A stretch of 25,287 nucleotides of DNA from JBOFEH01 sp051650265 (GTDB lineage Bacteria > Bacillota > Clostridia > Lachnospirales > Cellulosilyticaceae), in assembly GCA_051650265.1 (NCBI GenBank), contig JBOFIR010000019.1, positions 1 to 25,287 of the forward strand, given 5' to 3'. Below are positions 5,348 through 13,381 of the stretch, piece by piece. The position numbers and the translations under genes were made by a program. The first letter of the stretch is position 1, and every line of letters starts with the position of its first letter. Under the pieces are notes generated by a model that was not told the origin of the DNA, did not search any database, and saw only the letters and a list, made by a program, of their open reading frames with translations.

Positions 5348-7738
5348 ATGAACGTACCTATGTCTTGGCTAAAACAATACGTAGATCTAGATATGGATCT
5401 TAACACATATATGGATGGGATGACTTTATCAGGTTCAAAAGTTGAAACGGTAGAGATCTCAGGAGAAGAAATTACAAAAGTAGTGGCGTGCAAAATTGTA
5501 TCTGAGGAGAGACATCCAGATGCAGACAAGCTTCGCGTAATGCAAGTAGAGGTTGGAGAAGGACAAACACTCCAAATCGTTACAGCAGCTACAAATGTAC
5601 AAGTAGGCGATATCGTACCTGTTGCATTAGATGGTGCAACACTGGCAGAAGGCCTTAAGATCAAAAAAGGTAAACTTCGCGGTGTAGAATCTCAAGGGAT
5701 GTTCTGTTCTGTAGAAGAACTTGGTTTTGCAGTAAGTGAAGTAGAAGGCGCACCAGAAGATGGTGTTTACGTATTCCCAGAAGGCAGTGTTGTACTTGGT
5801 GAATGTGTGAAGGCTTACTTTGGTCTTGGTGAAGAAGTCGTAGAATACGAGATCACATCAAACAGACCAGATTGCTTTAGTATCTTAGGGATTGCAAGAG
5901 AAGCAGCAGCAACTTTTGACAAAGCATTCAAATTCCCAGAGATCAAAGTAGAAGAAGTTGCAGGTGACGCAGCGGCATTAGCGACTGTAGAGATCTTAAA
6001 TAGTGACCTATGTCCACGCTACGCAGCACGTATCATCCGCAATGTCAAAGTTGGACCATCACCAAAATGGCTCAAAGACCGTCTACTTTCTGCAGGTCTT
6101 AGACCAATCAACAATATCGTAGATATCACAAACTACATGCTTCTTGAATTTGGTCAACCAATGCATGCTTTTGACTATGACAAACTTGCAGGTCACCAAA
6201 TCAAAGTAAGAAATGCAGTAGCTGGTGAGAAGATGATGACATTACTCGGTGATGAAGTAGAACTTGACGAGACAATGCTTGTGATCGCTGATAGCGAAAA
6301 GCCAGTTGCAATCGCAGGTGTTATGGGCGGCGAAGACACTAAAGTAACAGAAGAGACAACAACAATCCTCTTCGAGTGTGCAACATTCAATGGTTACAAT
6401 GTACGCCAAACATCTAAAAAACTTGGAATCAGCAGTGATTCTTCTAAAAAATATGTTAAAGGACTTGATCCAAACACAGTAGGGATCGCAATCGACCGTG
6501 CAGCACAGCTGATCAATGAAACAGGTGCAGGTGAAGTTGTAGCGGGTGTGATCGATGTGTACCCAGTGAAGCGTGAAGCGCTTACAATCCCTTATGATGT
6601 AGCATGGATCAACAACTTCTTAGGTACTGAGATCTCTGAAGAAGAGATGATTGGTTACTTCGAGAAACTTGAATTCATCGTAGACCAAGCAGCGAAAACT
6701 GTGACAATCCCAACATTCAGACCAGACGTAACGATGATGGCTGATCTTTCAGAAGAAGTGGCAAGACTTTATGGCTATGACAAGATTCCTGTAACCCTTG
6801 AAAGAGGCGAGCCAACTGTAGGGATGAAAAACTTCGAGCAAAAAACAGTGGATGAGATCAGAGAGATCATGAGCATGCATGGTGTACATGGCGCACTAAC
6901 ATATACTTTCGAGAGTCCAAAAGTATTTGAGAAGCTTTGTATTCCTGCTGATAGCCCATTACGCAACGTACTGACAATCACAAATCCACTTGGAGAAGAT
7001 TTCAGTATCATGCGTAGCACAACACTTAATGGAATGCTCACATCACTTGCAACAAACTATAATAGAAGAAACGAATCTGTAGCGCTTTATGAAGTAGGTA
7101 AGATCTTCTTATCTCATGGCCAAACAGAGCTTCCGACAGAAGAGAAAAAACTTACAATCGGTATGTACGGCAAAGATGCAGACTTCTTTGCTATGAAGGG
7201 GATGATTGAAGTCTTAGCTCAGAAGCTTCACATGGGTGACGTGGAAGTAACACGTAACACAGAGTTACCATTCATGCATCCAGGTAGATGTGCAAACCTT
7301 CTTGTAGGTGGCAAAGCAGCTGGATTCTTTGGTGAAGTCCATCCAACAGTAGCGAAAAACTACGATTTAGGTGTAGCAACATATGTAGCTGAACTTGACC
7401 TTGCAGTATTACTTGGTGCAATCAATACAGCGGTATCATTTGTGGCGCTTCCAAAATACCCTGCAACAACAAGAGATATCGCGATGCTCGTATCTGAAGA
7501 TGTCCTTGTAGGTGAGATTGAGAAGTCAATCAAACAAAGAGGGGGTAAACTTCTTGAGGCAGTAGAGCTCTTCGATGTTTACCAAGGTAAGCAAATCGAA
7601 GAAGGACACAAATCTGTAGCATACAAGCTTACATTTAGAGCAGCGGATCGTACACTAACAGATGATGAAATCCAAAAAGTAATGAAAAAGATCCTCAATG
7701 GATTAGAAATGAACGTAGGCGCAAAATTACGCGACTAA
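5348..7738 (+). CDS. pheT: Phenylalanyl-tRNA synthetase beta subunit
   Basis: The 796-residue protein has normal length and domain order for bacterial PheT. An N-terminal segment (MNVPMSWLKQYVDLD) leads to the EMAP-II-like tRNA-binding domain (about 40-150, with HPDADKLRVMQVEVG). Next come the B3/B4 editing domain (about 205-385, containing GQPMHAFDYDKL), the B5 domain (about 400-470), the catalytic-like core, and a ferredoxin-fold anticodon-binding domain (about 700-796, KYPATTRDIAMLV). The B3/B4 domain is where mischarged Tyr-tRNA-Phe is hydrolysed in this family. The gene is cotranscribed with pheS, has a GGAAAGGAGA ribosome binding site, and ends directly in a strong terminator. Confidence 0.98.
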   Translation: MNVPMSWLKQYVDLDMDLNTYMDGMTLSGSKVETVEISGEEITKVVACKIVSEERHPDADKLRVMQVEVGEGQTLQIVTAATNVQVGDIVPVALDGATLAEGLKIKKGKLRGVESQGMFCSVEELGFAVSEVEGAPEDGVYVFPEGSVVLGECVKAYFGLGEEVVEYEITSNRPDCFSILGIAREAAATFDKAFKFPEIKVEEVAGDAAALATVEILNSDLCPRYAARIIRNVKVGPSPKWLKDRLLSAGLRPINNIVDITNYMLLEFGQPMHAFDYDKLAGHQIKVRNAVAGEKMMTLLGDEVELDETMLVIADSEKPVAIAGVMGGEDTKVTEETTTILFECATFNGYNVRQTSKKLGISSDSSKKYVKGLDPNTVGIAIDRAAQLINETGAGEVVAGVIDVYPVKREALTIPYDVAWINNFLGTEISEEEMIGYFEKLEFIVDQAAKTVTIPTFRPDVTMMADLSEEVARLYGYDKIPVTLERGEPTVGMKNFEQKTVDEIREIMSMHGVHGALTYTFESPKVFEKLCIPADSPLRNVLTITNPLGEDFSIMRSTTLNGMLTSLATNYNRRNESVALYEVGKIFLSHGQTELPTEEKKLTIGMYGKDADFFAMKGMIEVLAQKLHMGDVEVTRNTELPFMHPGRCANLLVGGKAAGFFGEVHPTVAKNYDLGVATYVAELDLAVLLGAINTAVSFVALPKYPATTRDIAMLVSEDVLVGEIEKSIKQRGGKLLEAVELFDVYQGKQIEEGHKSVAYKLTFRAADRTLTDDEIQKVMKKILNGLEMNVGAKLRD

Positions 7739-7784
7739 ACATAAAAGTGAGGCACCTCTTATCAGGTGTCTCATTTTTATGTTT
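7737..7784 (+). terminator. Terminator of the pheST operon
   Basis: Arms 7737-7757 and 7764-7784 form a 21-pair stem with G-U pairs and a CTTATC loop. The stem begins inside the pheT stop codon. The A-rich 5' foot and T-rich 3' foot mean the U-tract is part of the stem. Confidence 0.85.
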
Positions 7785-7884
7785 GCAAAAAGTATAGAGA
7801 GTTGGCTTTGAGCACATTGATGGCAACAATTTGTTTAAATTACAAACGTAGAACAAAAACGACCAATAAAGAGCAATAAAATCG

Positions 7885-7914
7885 AATTACAATTGTAATT
7901 TTAAATGCTATACT
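7885..7914 (+). promoter_or_regulatory. Promoter with overlapping palindromic operator, substrate-binding protein gene
   Basis: TTACAA (7887-7892) and TATACT (7909-7914) are 16 nt apart. The -35 region lies within a perfect 16-nt palindrome, AATTACAATTGTAATT (7885-7900), a likely operator. A looser dyad TTTGT-N7-ACAAA (7830-7846) lies upstream. No regulator gene adjoins, so the binding protein is unknown. Confidence 0.55.
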
Positions 7915-7965
7915 AAGTTCAAGGTTGAAGCAAAACTTACATATTGATATGAAGGGGGTTATGAT

Positions 7966-9309
7966 ATGAAAAAGTTTTCAAAAGTACTAGCTATAGGGTT
8001 GAGCATGACAATGCTGGGGACAGTGCTAGTGGGGTGTGGTGGAAGCGATAAAGGCCCACAGCCTGTTAAAGAAACAGAAACAACGACTCAGCAAGAGTCA
8101 GGCAAGACGAGTGAGGCAGAGGCTGCACCAGTAGTGGAACCTGTGACACTTCGTACGGTATCATCTTTTGGAGGTACGGATCCATCGGCACCGATGTATG
8201 AAGCAGCTATCAAGAGTTTCCAAGAGGCCAATCCTCATGTGACTGTAGAAGACCAGTCAGCTGTAGCAGATGAACCATGGAAATCTATGGTGCAAACAGA
8301 CTTTGCAGCAGGCAATGAGCCTGACGTAATTTTCTACTTTACTGATGTCAATTCAAAAACGATTGTCGAGCAAGGGAAGGTTGTTTCAATAGATGAGATT
8401 CGTAAAGTCTATCCAGACTACGCATCAAATATCTATCCAGCAGCAATCAAAGGAGCAGCTTATACGGATGGGGTAACTTATGGCGTACCAGTTCGAGGGT
8501 ATTATGAAGGGATTTACTGCAATAAGGACCTGTTTGAAGCCAATGGGCTTGACTTACCTACAGATTGGGGCAAACTTGAGACAGCCGTAAAGACATTTGC
8601 TTCAAAGGGGATCACACCTATTGCAGCAGCACTGGGGCATATTCCTCATTACTGGATCGAACATTTCATCCTAGCTGAAGGTGGTGTCAAAGATCACTCC
8701 AATCGTAACATTACAGAAGTCAGAGATACATGGGTCAATGGGTTAACACACTTCAAAGAATTTGGTGACATGGGTGCTTTTCCTGTAGATACTGCAGTGG
8801 CACAACATGATATCGTGACACAGACTTTTGCAGACAAAAAAGCTGCAATGTTCATTGATGGAAGCTGGGCACTGGATAAATTTGACCCAGAGACAACCAC
8901 AATCATGCCTATACCCGATGCAGGTAAAGGCAAGAAAGATCCGACAGAAATCATTGCAGGTTTCTCACAAGGCTTCTTCATTACGAAGAAAGCATGGGAT
9001 GACCCAGCAAAACGTGATGCAGCTGTCAAATTTGTAGAGCATATGACAACGACACCTATGGTAAAAGAATTTGTTGTGACGGCAGGTGGTGCAGCACCTG
9101 CAGCTGATATTGGACCAATCAAAGGCCTCTCTCCTTTGAGTCTCCAAGGTACAGCGATGGCGGGTGCGGCAAAGAGTTCTGATGTCGCGATCGATGCATG
9201 GCTTGCGAAACCAGCGTGGGATTACTTAACCAGTAAGGTGCCAGGTATTGCAGCAGGCAAAGATGATCCAGCTAAAGTAGTAGATGAAGTCATTAAATTG
9301 AATCAATAG
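7966..9309 (+). CDS. ABC transporter substrate-binding lipoprotein, sugar type (SBP_bac_1 family)
   Basis: The 447-residue precursor has a lipoprotein signal: basic KK, a hydrophobic stretch, then lipobox L21-V-G-C24, so Cys24 would be lipidated. A Ser/Thr/Glu-rich linker (about 26-58) tethers the mature domain outside the membrane. The remainder resembles family 1 carbohydrate-binding proteins: FQEANPHVTVEDQS, an FAAGNEPDVIFYF strand, YGVPVRGYYEGIYCNKDLFE, a KKAAMFIDGSWALDKF segment, and a late PVKEF-like helix after AVKFVEHM. Such proteins deliver oligosaccharides or other polyols to an MalFG-type permease. No permease or ATPase gene is adjacent, so this is an orphan receptor and its sugar cannot be named. 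The RBS is GAAGGGGG. Confidence 0.88.
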   Translation: MKKFSKVLAIGLSMTMLGTVLVGCGGSDKGPQPVKETETTTQQESGKTSEAEAAPVVEPVTLRTVSSFGGTDPSAPMYEAAIKSFQEANPHVTVEDQSAVADEPWKSMVQTDFAAGNEPDVIFYFTDVNSKTIVEQGKVVSIDEIRKVYPDYASNIYPAAIKGAAYTDGVTYGVPVRGYYEGIYCNKDLFEANGLDLPTDWGKLETAVKTFASKGITPIAAALGHIPHYWIEHFILAEGGVKDHSNRNITEVRDTWVNGLTHFKEFGDMGAFPVDTAVAQHDIVTQTFADKKAAMFIDGSWALDKFDPETTTIMPIPDAGKGKKDPTEIIAGFSQGFFITKKAWDDPAKRDAAVKFVEHMTTTPMVKEFVVTAGGAAPAADIGPIKGLSPLSLQGTAMAGAAKSSDVAIDAWLAKPAWDYLTSKVPGIAAGKDDPAKVVDEVIKLNQ

Positions 9310-9349
9310 CTATTCAAATTGAAAAATAGGTTAAAATAAGTAGGTTAAA

Positions 9350-9395
9350 GAGTAACCCATGAAAAATATCCCCCCTGGATAGAAGGCGGTTACTC
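9350..9395 (+). ncRNA. Candidate structured RNA with C6 apical loop (3' UTR or small RNA)
   Basis: An outer stem GAGTAACC (9350-9357) with GGTTACTC (9388-9395) encloses an inner stem TATCC (9367-9371) with GGATA (9377-9381). The inner loop is CCCCT, so six consecutive Cs (9370-9375) are presented at the tip. A rho-independent terminator follows seven nucleotides later. The arrangement resembles Gram-positive small RNAs whose C-rich loops pair with Shine-Dalgarno sequences. No dedicated promoter is obvious, so it may be released from the 3' end of the upstream mRNA. Confidence 0.35.
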
Positions 9396-9402
9396 AAAAT
9401 GT

Positions 9403-9433
9403 AAAAGGTGGCACTCTCTCAGCCACCTTTTTT
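9403..9433 (+). terminator. Terminator after the substrate-binding protein gene and C-rich hairpin
   Basis: AAAAGGTGGC (9403-9412) pairs with GCCACCTTTT (9422-9431) around a nine-base loop, and the Ts run to 9433. It is a textbook rho-independent terminator. Confidence 0.9.
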
Positions 9434-9467
9434 GTTGTATGGAGCACTTGATAGGACACTTTCATTC

Positions 9468-9495
9468 TTGTGTTTAAAAAAAGTTGTGTTATAAT
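9468..9495 (+). promoter_or_regulatory. Promoter of the MATE gene
   Basis: A TTGTGT (9468-9473) and a perfect TATAAT (9490-9495) are separated by 16 nt, about 50 bases upstream of the ATG. Confidence 0.6.
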
Positions 9496-9542
9496 AGCAA
9501 AATGCGCTTTTTTATAGACAGACAGAAAGAGGAGGATGAAGG

Positions 9543-10904
9543 ATGAACGAGAGAGAACAGCTATTAAGAACAGAAGCTCCTATGAAATTACTGATTAAGT
9601 TTTCAATCCCAGCAATACTTGGGATGTTGGTGAATTCGCTTTATAACATTGTTGATCGCATCTACATCGGGAATATTCCAGAGGTAGGGGATTTGGCGAT
9701 TACGGGGGTAGGGATTACGTTCCCTATTATGAATATGATTCTTGGCGTGGCGATGTTGATTGCCGTAGGGGCAGGTGCCAAGATTTCAATTGATTTGGGT
9801 GGAGGAAAAAAAGAACATGCAGAGCGGACCATTTCTAATGCACTGATCTTGCAGGTGATTGCAGCGGTGATTATTGGCGTTGTAGGCCTTGTATTTTTAG
9901 AACCACTACTGAGAATGTTTGGGGCGACGGACAATACATTTGTTTATGCTAAGAATTACATTACGATTATCTTAGTGGGTTCCATTTTTAATATTTGTAG
10001 TTTCTTATGGACATCTACTATTCGTGCAGAAGGTAGTCCTAAGTTTGCATCACTGATGATTGCAATCTGTGCAGGAACGAATGTTATCTTGGATCCAATC
10101 TTTATTTTTGGATTTGGAATGGGTGTACAAGGGGCAGCTATTGCAACTGTCATCTCACAGGGTGTGGGTGTTGTGATGGGGATTCTTTATTATAGAAGCA
10201 ACAAGAGCGTGCTTAAGATTAGACGCAGCCATATTGGGCTAGACAAAGAGATTGTAATGCCTATGATGGCGATTGGTATGGCACCGTTCCTGATGCAGGT
10301 AGCAGCTAGTGCGGTAAGTATTGTAGCGAACCGAGGACTCCTTGCCTATGGTGGGGACCGTGCGATTGGCGCTATGGCGATTATCAATAGTATTGTGCTG
10401 ATGATTATGATGCCGATCTTTGGAATCAACCAAGGGGTACAGCCGATTATTGGTTATAACTATGGTGCAGGGCTGTATGACCGTGTGAAGAAGACGATTT
10501 TCTATGCGCTAGGCATAGGGACAGCATTCTCTGCACTGGGATGGGTGATTATCCAGTTTGGAGCAAAGTATCTTGTTATGGCGTTTAATAAAGAACCAAA
10601 CCTTCTGGAGATGACAACAGTAGGGATGCGTATATGGGGTATGGCGATCTTCTGTGTTGGATTCCAGATTGTAGCATCTAACTATTATCAAGCAATTGGT
10701 AAGGCGAGTACGGCAATTATACTCAGCTTGATGCGACAAGTGATTATTCTAATTCCTGCGTTAATGATTTTCCCTATGTTCTGGGAACTCAACGGGATAT
10801 GGCTTGCAGGGCCAATCTCAGACTTCTTATCAACTGTGATTACGGCAGTGGTATTCTTGTTTGAAGTGAAGCACCTCAATCAGCTGATCAAAGAAAGTAA
10901 ATAG
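9543..10904 (+). CDS. MATE family multidrug/Na+ efflux transporter
   Basis: The 453-residue integral membrane protein has the length and repeated six-plus-six helix layout of MATE exporters. Characteristic points are the start LLKFSIPAILGMLVNSLYNIVDRIYIG, the GxGAxxxISxxLGxGK-like segment AVGAGAKISIDLGGGKKEH in the first half, and the equivalent FGINQGVQPIIGYNYGAG in the second half. MATE proteins export cationic drugs or metabolites in exchange for Na+ or H+. The substrate cannot be inferred here. The gene is a single transcription unit with its own promoter, a strong AGAGGAGGATGAAGG leader, and a terminator directly after it. Confidence 0.93.
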   Translation: MNEREQLLRTEAPMKLLIKFSIPAILGMLVNSLYNIVDRIYIGNIPEVGDLAITGVGITFPIMNMILGVAMLIAVGAGAKISIDLGGGKKEHAERTISNALILQVIAAVIIGVVGLVFLEPLLRMFGATDNTFVYAKNYITIILVGSIFNICSFLWTSTIRAEGSPKFASLMIAICAGTNVILDPIFIFGFGMGVQGAAIATVISQGVGVVMGILYYRSNKSVLKIRRSHIGLDKEIVMPMMAIGMAPFLMQVAASAVSIVANRGLLAYGGDRAIGAMAIINSIVLMIMMPIFGINQGVQPIIGYNYGAGLYDRVKKTIFYALGIGTAFSALGWVIIQFGAKYLVMAFNKEPNLLEMTTVGMRIWGMAIFCVGFQIVASNYYQAIGKASTAIILSLMRQVIILIPALMIFPMFWELNGIWLAGPISDFLSTVITAVVFLFEVKHLNQLIKESK

Positions 10905-10912
10905 ATGATACC

Positions 10913-10956
10913 AAAGAGGCATGCGCCATCAAGGCGCAGTGCCTCTTTTTGTTTTT
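10913..10956 (+). terminator. Terminator of the MATE gene
   Basis: AAAGAGGCATGCGCC (10913-10927) pairs with 10933-10948 around an ATCAA loop, with one bulged G at 10939. T-runs follow at 10946-10950 and 10952-10956. Confidence 0.9.
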
Positions 10957-11254
10957 GTAAAGAGCCTATACGTGTATATGGAAAAACATGTGAATATTGA
11001 AGGGTAGTAAAAATCAATCCCATCTAATTTTGTAAATAATGATTTGACATAAGTATAAAATATCAAAATGATATTAAGACTATCAAAAATAGATTACATA
11101 AAAATACGAAAAACGTATAAAAAAACAAAAGTCTAAAAAATGATAAGTATAACGAATGAGTAATTGCAATGGTTTGAGGCGTGTTGAAAAAGAAAGGTTT
11201 TAAAAATAGAAAAATATAAAAAATTTAGTTAACATAATTTTTGACATTTATGAC
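10957..11254 (+). other. AT-rich, gene-free upstream region of the AbgT-type transporter gene
   Basis: I find no plausible gene in this stretch. It holds several short dyads: AATATCA-AAA-TGATATT (11059-11075), downstream of a TTGACA (11044-11049), and ATACG-AAAAA-CGTAT (11104-11118), both set in long A-runs. Such composition suits a bent, multi-site regulatory region. An upstream promoter at the first dyad is possible, but its -10 element is weak. Confidence 0.4.
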
Positions 11255-11296
11255 TTGCAAAATTGCAGACGCTTTGCTATAATAAAGTTAACATAA
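11227..11296 (+). repeat. Direct repeats AGTTAACATAA flanking the transporter promoter
   Basis: An identical 11-mer AGTTAACATAA occurs at 11227-11237 and again at 11286-11296, 59 bp apart. The first copy is upstream of the -35 element and the second lies just after the -10. Each contains the palindrome GTTAAC. The placement suggests paired operator sites, possibly bridged by DNA looping; the cognate regulator is unknown. Confidence 0.5.
11255..11283 (+). promoter_or_regulatory. Promoter of the AbgT-type transporter gene
   Basis: TTGCAA (11255-11260) and a perfect TATAAT (11278-11283) are 17 nt apart. This gives a transcript starting near 11290 and a short leader to ATG 11329. Confidence 0.75.
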
Positions 11297-11328
11297 ACGA
11301 ACACAAATATAGACAGGAGGCAATAATT

Positions 11329-12864
11329 ATGAAAGCAAAAGAGAAGAAACCATCTCTTATTGAGAAAATCGGAAAGAAAATTCCAGATCCAGTTATCATC
11401 TTCATTGGACTATATATCATTACAATGGTTAGTACATTATTCCTGGGTGGTAAGACATTTGAGGTAATGGGTGTTGATGGTGGGTCAATCACACATCAAA
11501 TCCAAAACATGTTCACAGATGCTAACATCCAATGGATTTTCAATAATGCATTACTTAAAAACTGGTTATCATACGGTGGAGGGGTACTTGGAACAATCCT
11601 CATCGTAATGTTAGGTGTAGGGATCGCTGAGCAGTCAGGATTACTTACAGCACTTATCAAAAAAGTAGGTCTTAAAGTATCAGATAAATATTTACCAGTT
11701 GCACTTGTATTCTTAGGGATCATGAGTAGTATTGCATCAGATGCAGGTTACCTCATCTTAGTACCATTAGCAGGTCTTCTTTACTTAGGACTTAAGAAAA
11801 ACCCATTAATCGGTATGGCAGCGGCATTTGCAGGGGTATCAGCAGGATTTAGTGCTAACTTAATTCCGGCAACACCAAGTGACGTTATTATTGGTCAAAA
11901 TGCTAAGATCTTCGCAGAAGCACAAGGTGTACCTTTCGTATCTGCAACAGGACAAGCACTTCAATACCCAACAATGCACTACTGGTTCATCTTAGTATCT
12001 ACATTCGTACTTACAGCAGTAGGTGCAATCGTTACAATCAAGATCATTAAACCAAGATTTGAAAAGCAAGACTATGTTGTGCCAGCTGATATGGACATCG
12101 CAGACTTCACAATCAAGCCAGAAGAAAACAAAGCTTTAAAATGGGCTGGAATGGGTCTTTTAGTAGGACTTGCAATCGTTGCAGGCTTATACTTCGGACC
12201 ACTTGCACCATTCGTAAATGCAGACGGTGCAGAAGTTAAACCATTCACAGACAATATCATTCTTATGATCACAATCTTATTCTTCGTACCAGGTTTATTC
12301 TACGGAATTAAGATGAAATTATATAACAGCACAGCAGATGTTGTACAAGCTATGGCGAAGCAAATGAGCGGTATGGGTTACATCTTAGTATTAACATTCT
12401 TCTCATACAACTTCTTAGCATTACTTACACAATCTAATTTAGGAACATACATCACTTACTTAGGGGCTACAGCACTTCAATCATTAGGTCTTAGCGATTA
12501 CCCAGTATTATTACTTATTGGATTTATCATCACAACATCAATCATCAACTTATTCGTAGGTGGTTTAACATCAAAATGGATGTTACTTGGACCAATCTTC
12601 ATTCCAATGTTATTCCAAGTAAACTCATCTATGACACCAGACTTAGTAGCTGCTGCATACAGAGTTGCAGATTCATCTACTAACATCATCACACCACTTA
12701 TGAGTTATGCAGGGGTAATCCTTGTATTCATGAGAAAATACAAACCAGAATTCTCAATTGCAGATCTGATCTCAATGATGTTCCCTTACTCAGTAGCATT
12801 CTTAGTAGTATGGACAACATTACTTATCGGATTCTTCACATTAGGTATACCATTAGGATTCTAA
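11329..12864 (+). CDS. AbgT-family membrane transporter
   Basis: The 511-residue protein has about 11-13 hydrophobic segments and the pattern of AbgT transporters: an N-terminal IGKKIPDPVIIFIGLYI, GTILIVMLGVGIAEQSGLL, AGVSAGFSANLIPATPSD, and a late SSTNIITPLMSYAGVILVFM. E. coli AbgT (508 aa) imports p-aminobenzoyl-glutamate; the related MtrF and YdaH are linked to sulfonamide efflux. The substrate here is unproven and could be another carboxylate or a peptide-like compound. I chose ATG 11329 because AGGAGG lies nine bases before it. A reading from TTG 11263 would run through the promoter. Codon choice is strongly biased toward a few codons, suggesting high expression. It is monocistronic. Confidence 0.82.
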   Translation: MKAKEKKPSLIEKIGKKIPDPVIIFIGLYIITMVSTLFLGGKTFEVMGVDGGSITHQIQNMFTDANIQWIFNNALLKNWLSYGGGVLGTILIVMLGVGIAEQSGLLTALIKKVGLKVSDKYLPVALVFLGIMSSIASDAGYLILVPLAGLLYLGLKKNPLIGMAAAFAGVSAGFSANLIPATPSDVIIGQNAKIFAEAQGVPFVSATGQALQYPTMHYWFILVSTFVLTAVGAIVTIKIIKPRFEKQDYVVPADMDIADFTIKPEENKALKWAGMGLLVGLAIVAGLYFGPLAPFVNADGAEVKPFTDNIILMITILFFVPGLFYGIKMKLYNSTADVVQAMAKQMSGMGYILVLTFFSYNFLALLTQSNLGTYITYLGATALQSLGLSDYPVLLLIGFIITTSIINLFVGGLTSKWMLLGPIFIPMLFQVNSSMTPDLVAAAYRVADSSTNIITPLMSYAGVILVFMRKYKPEFSIADLISMMFPYSVAFLVVWTTLLIGFFTLGIPLGF

Positions 12865-12871
12865 TACACAT

Positions 12872-12917
12872 AAGAAATGCCACAAAACATCAGCTGATGT
12901 TTTGTGGCATTTCTTTT
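12872..12917 (+). terminator. Terminator of the AbgT-type gene, perfect 44-nt palindrome
   Basis: Positions 12872-12915 form an exact palindrome of 22 pairs centred on CAGCTG, ending in a TTTCTTTT tail. The stem is longer than usual but positioned directly after the stop codon. Confidence 0.9.
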
Positions 12918-12929
12918 GCTATAGAAGAC

Positions 12930-12976
12930 TTTACAAAATAGTAAGACAATATCTATAATAGAATTATAGTTGTAAA
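12930..12976 (+). promoter_or_regulatory. Promoter and probable BlaI operator of the blaI-blaR-like operon
   Basis: TTTACA (12930-12935) and TATAAT (12954-12959) form a promoter with an 18-nt spacer. A perfect inverted repeat CTATAAT-AGA-ATTATAG (12953-12969) covers the -10. Outer half-sites TTTACAA (12930-12936) and TTGTAAA (12970-12976) face each other and contain the TACA/TGTA core typical of BlaI/MecI boxes. Which pair is the true operator cannot be settled by eye. Confidence 0.55.
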
Positions 12977-13001
12977 ATGAATGAAAGTAGGGGGAAGAGC
13001 G

Positions 13002-13379
13002 GTGTCAAAAAATATACCCAAAATATCTGATGCAGAACTAGAAATCATGAATATCGTATGGGAGAGTGCAGTGCCTATTAATTCGTATGAAATTCTTGAA
13101 AGACTTCCAGAGACAAATGAGTGGAAGAAACCGACGGTATTGACCCTGATTGGTAGATTGGTGGAGAAGGAAGCGCTGACTTATACGAAACAAGGAAGAT
13201 TTTATTACTATACACCAGCCATTACGAGAGCGGATTACCGCAAAGTAGCGACAAGGACGTTCTTTGATAAGTTATATCAAAGCTCTTTCAAAAATCTTGT
13301 GGCGACCCTCTATCAGAGCAAGGATATTACCAAAGAAGATATTGAATCTTTGAAGGAAATGTTTAAAGAGGAGGATTGA
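13002..13379 (+). CDS. BlaI/MecI-family transcriptional repressor
   Basis: The 125-residue protein has the winged-helix DNA-binding domain of BlaI/MecI: ISDAELEIMNIVWE, the recognition helix region KKPTVLTLIGRLVEKEAL, and the wing RFYYYTPAI. A C-terminal helical dimerisation arm follows (about 85-125), ending SLKEMFKEED. In the classical system the repressor is inactivated by cleavage after the partner metallopeptidase senses a signal. I start at GTG 13002, which gives a typical VSKNIPKIS start and has GGGGGAAG just before it. An in-frame ATG at 12981 lacks a ribosome binding site. The stop overlaps the region of the M56 gene start, so the pair is coupled. Confidence 0.93.
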   Translation: MSKNIPKISDAELEIMNIVWESAVPINSYEILERLPETNEWKKPTVLTLIGRLVEKEALTYTKQGRFYYYTPAITRADYRKVATRTFFDKLYQSSFKNLVATLYQSKDITKEDIESLKEMFKEED

Positions 13380-13381
13380 GT

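Noticed and set aside
9350..9433. Identification as the known 6C RNA motif
   Set aside because: That motif has C-runs in two hairpin loops; here only one hairpin has six Cs and the second is a plain terminator.
11263..11328. TTG start giving a longer AbgT-type protein
   Set aside because: The extension contains the TATAAT and the transcription start; ATG 11329 has a strong AGGAGG.
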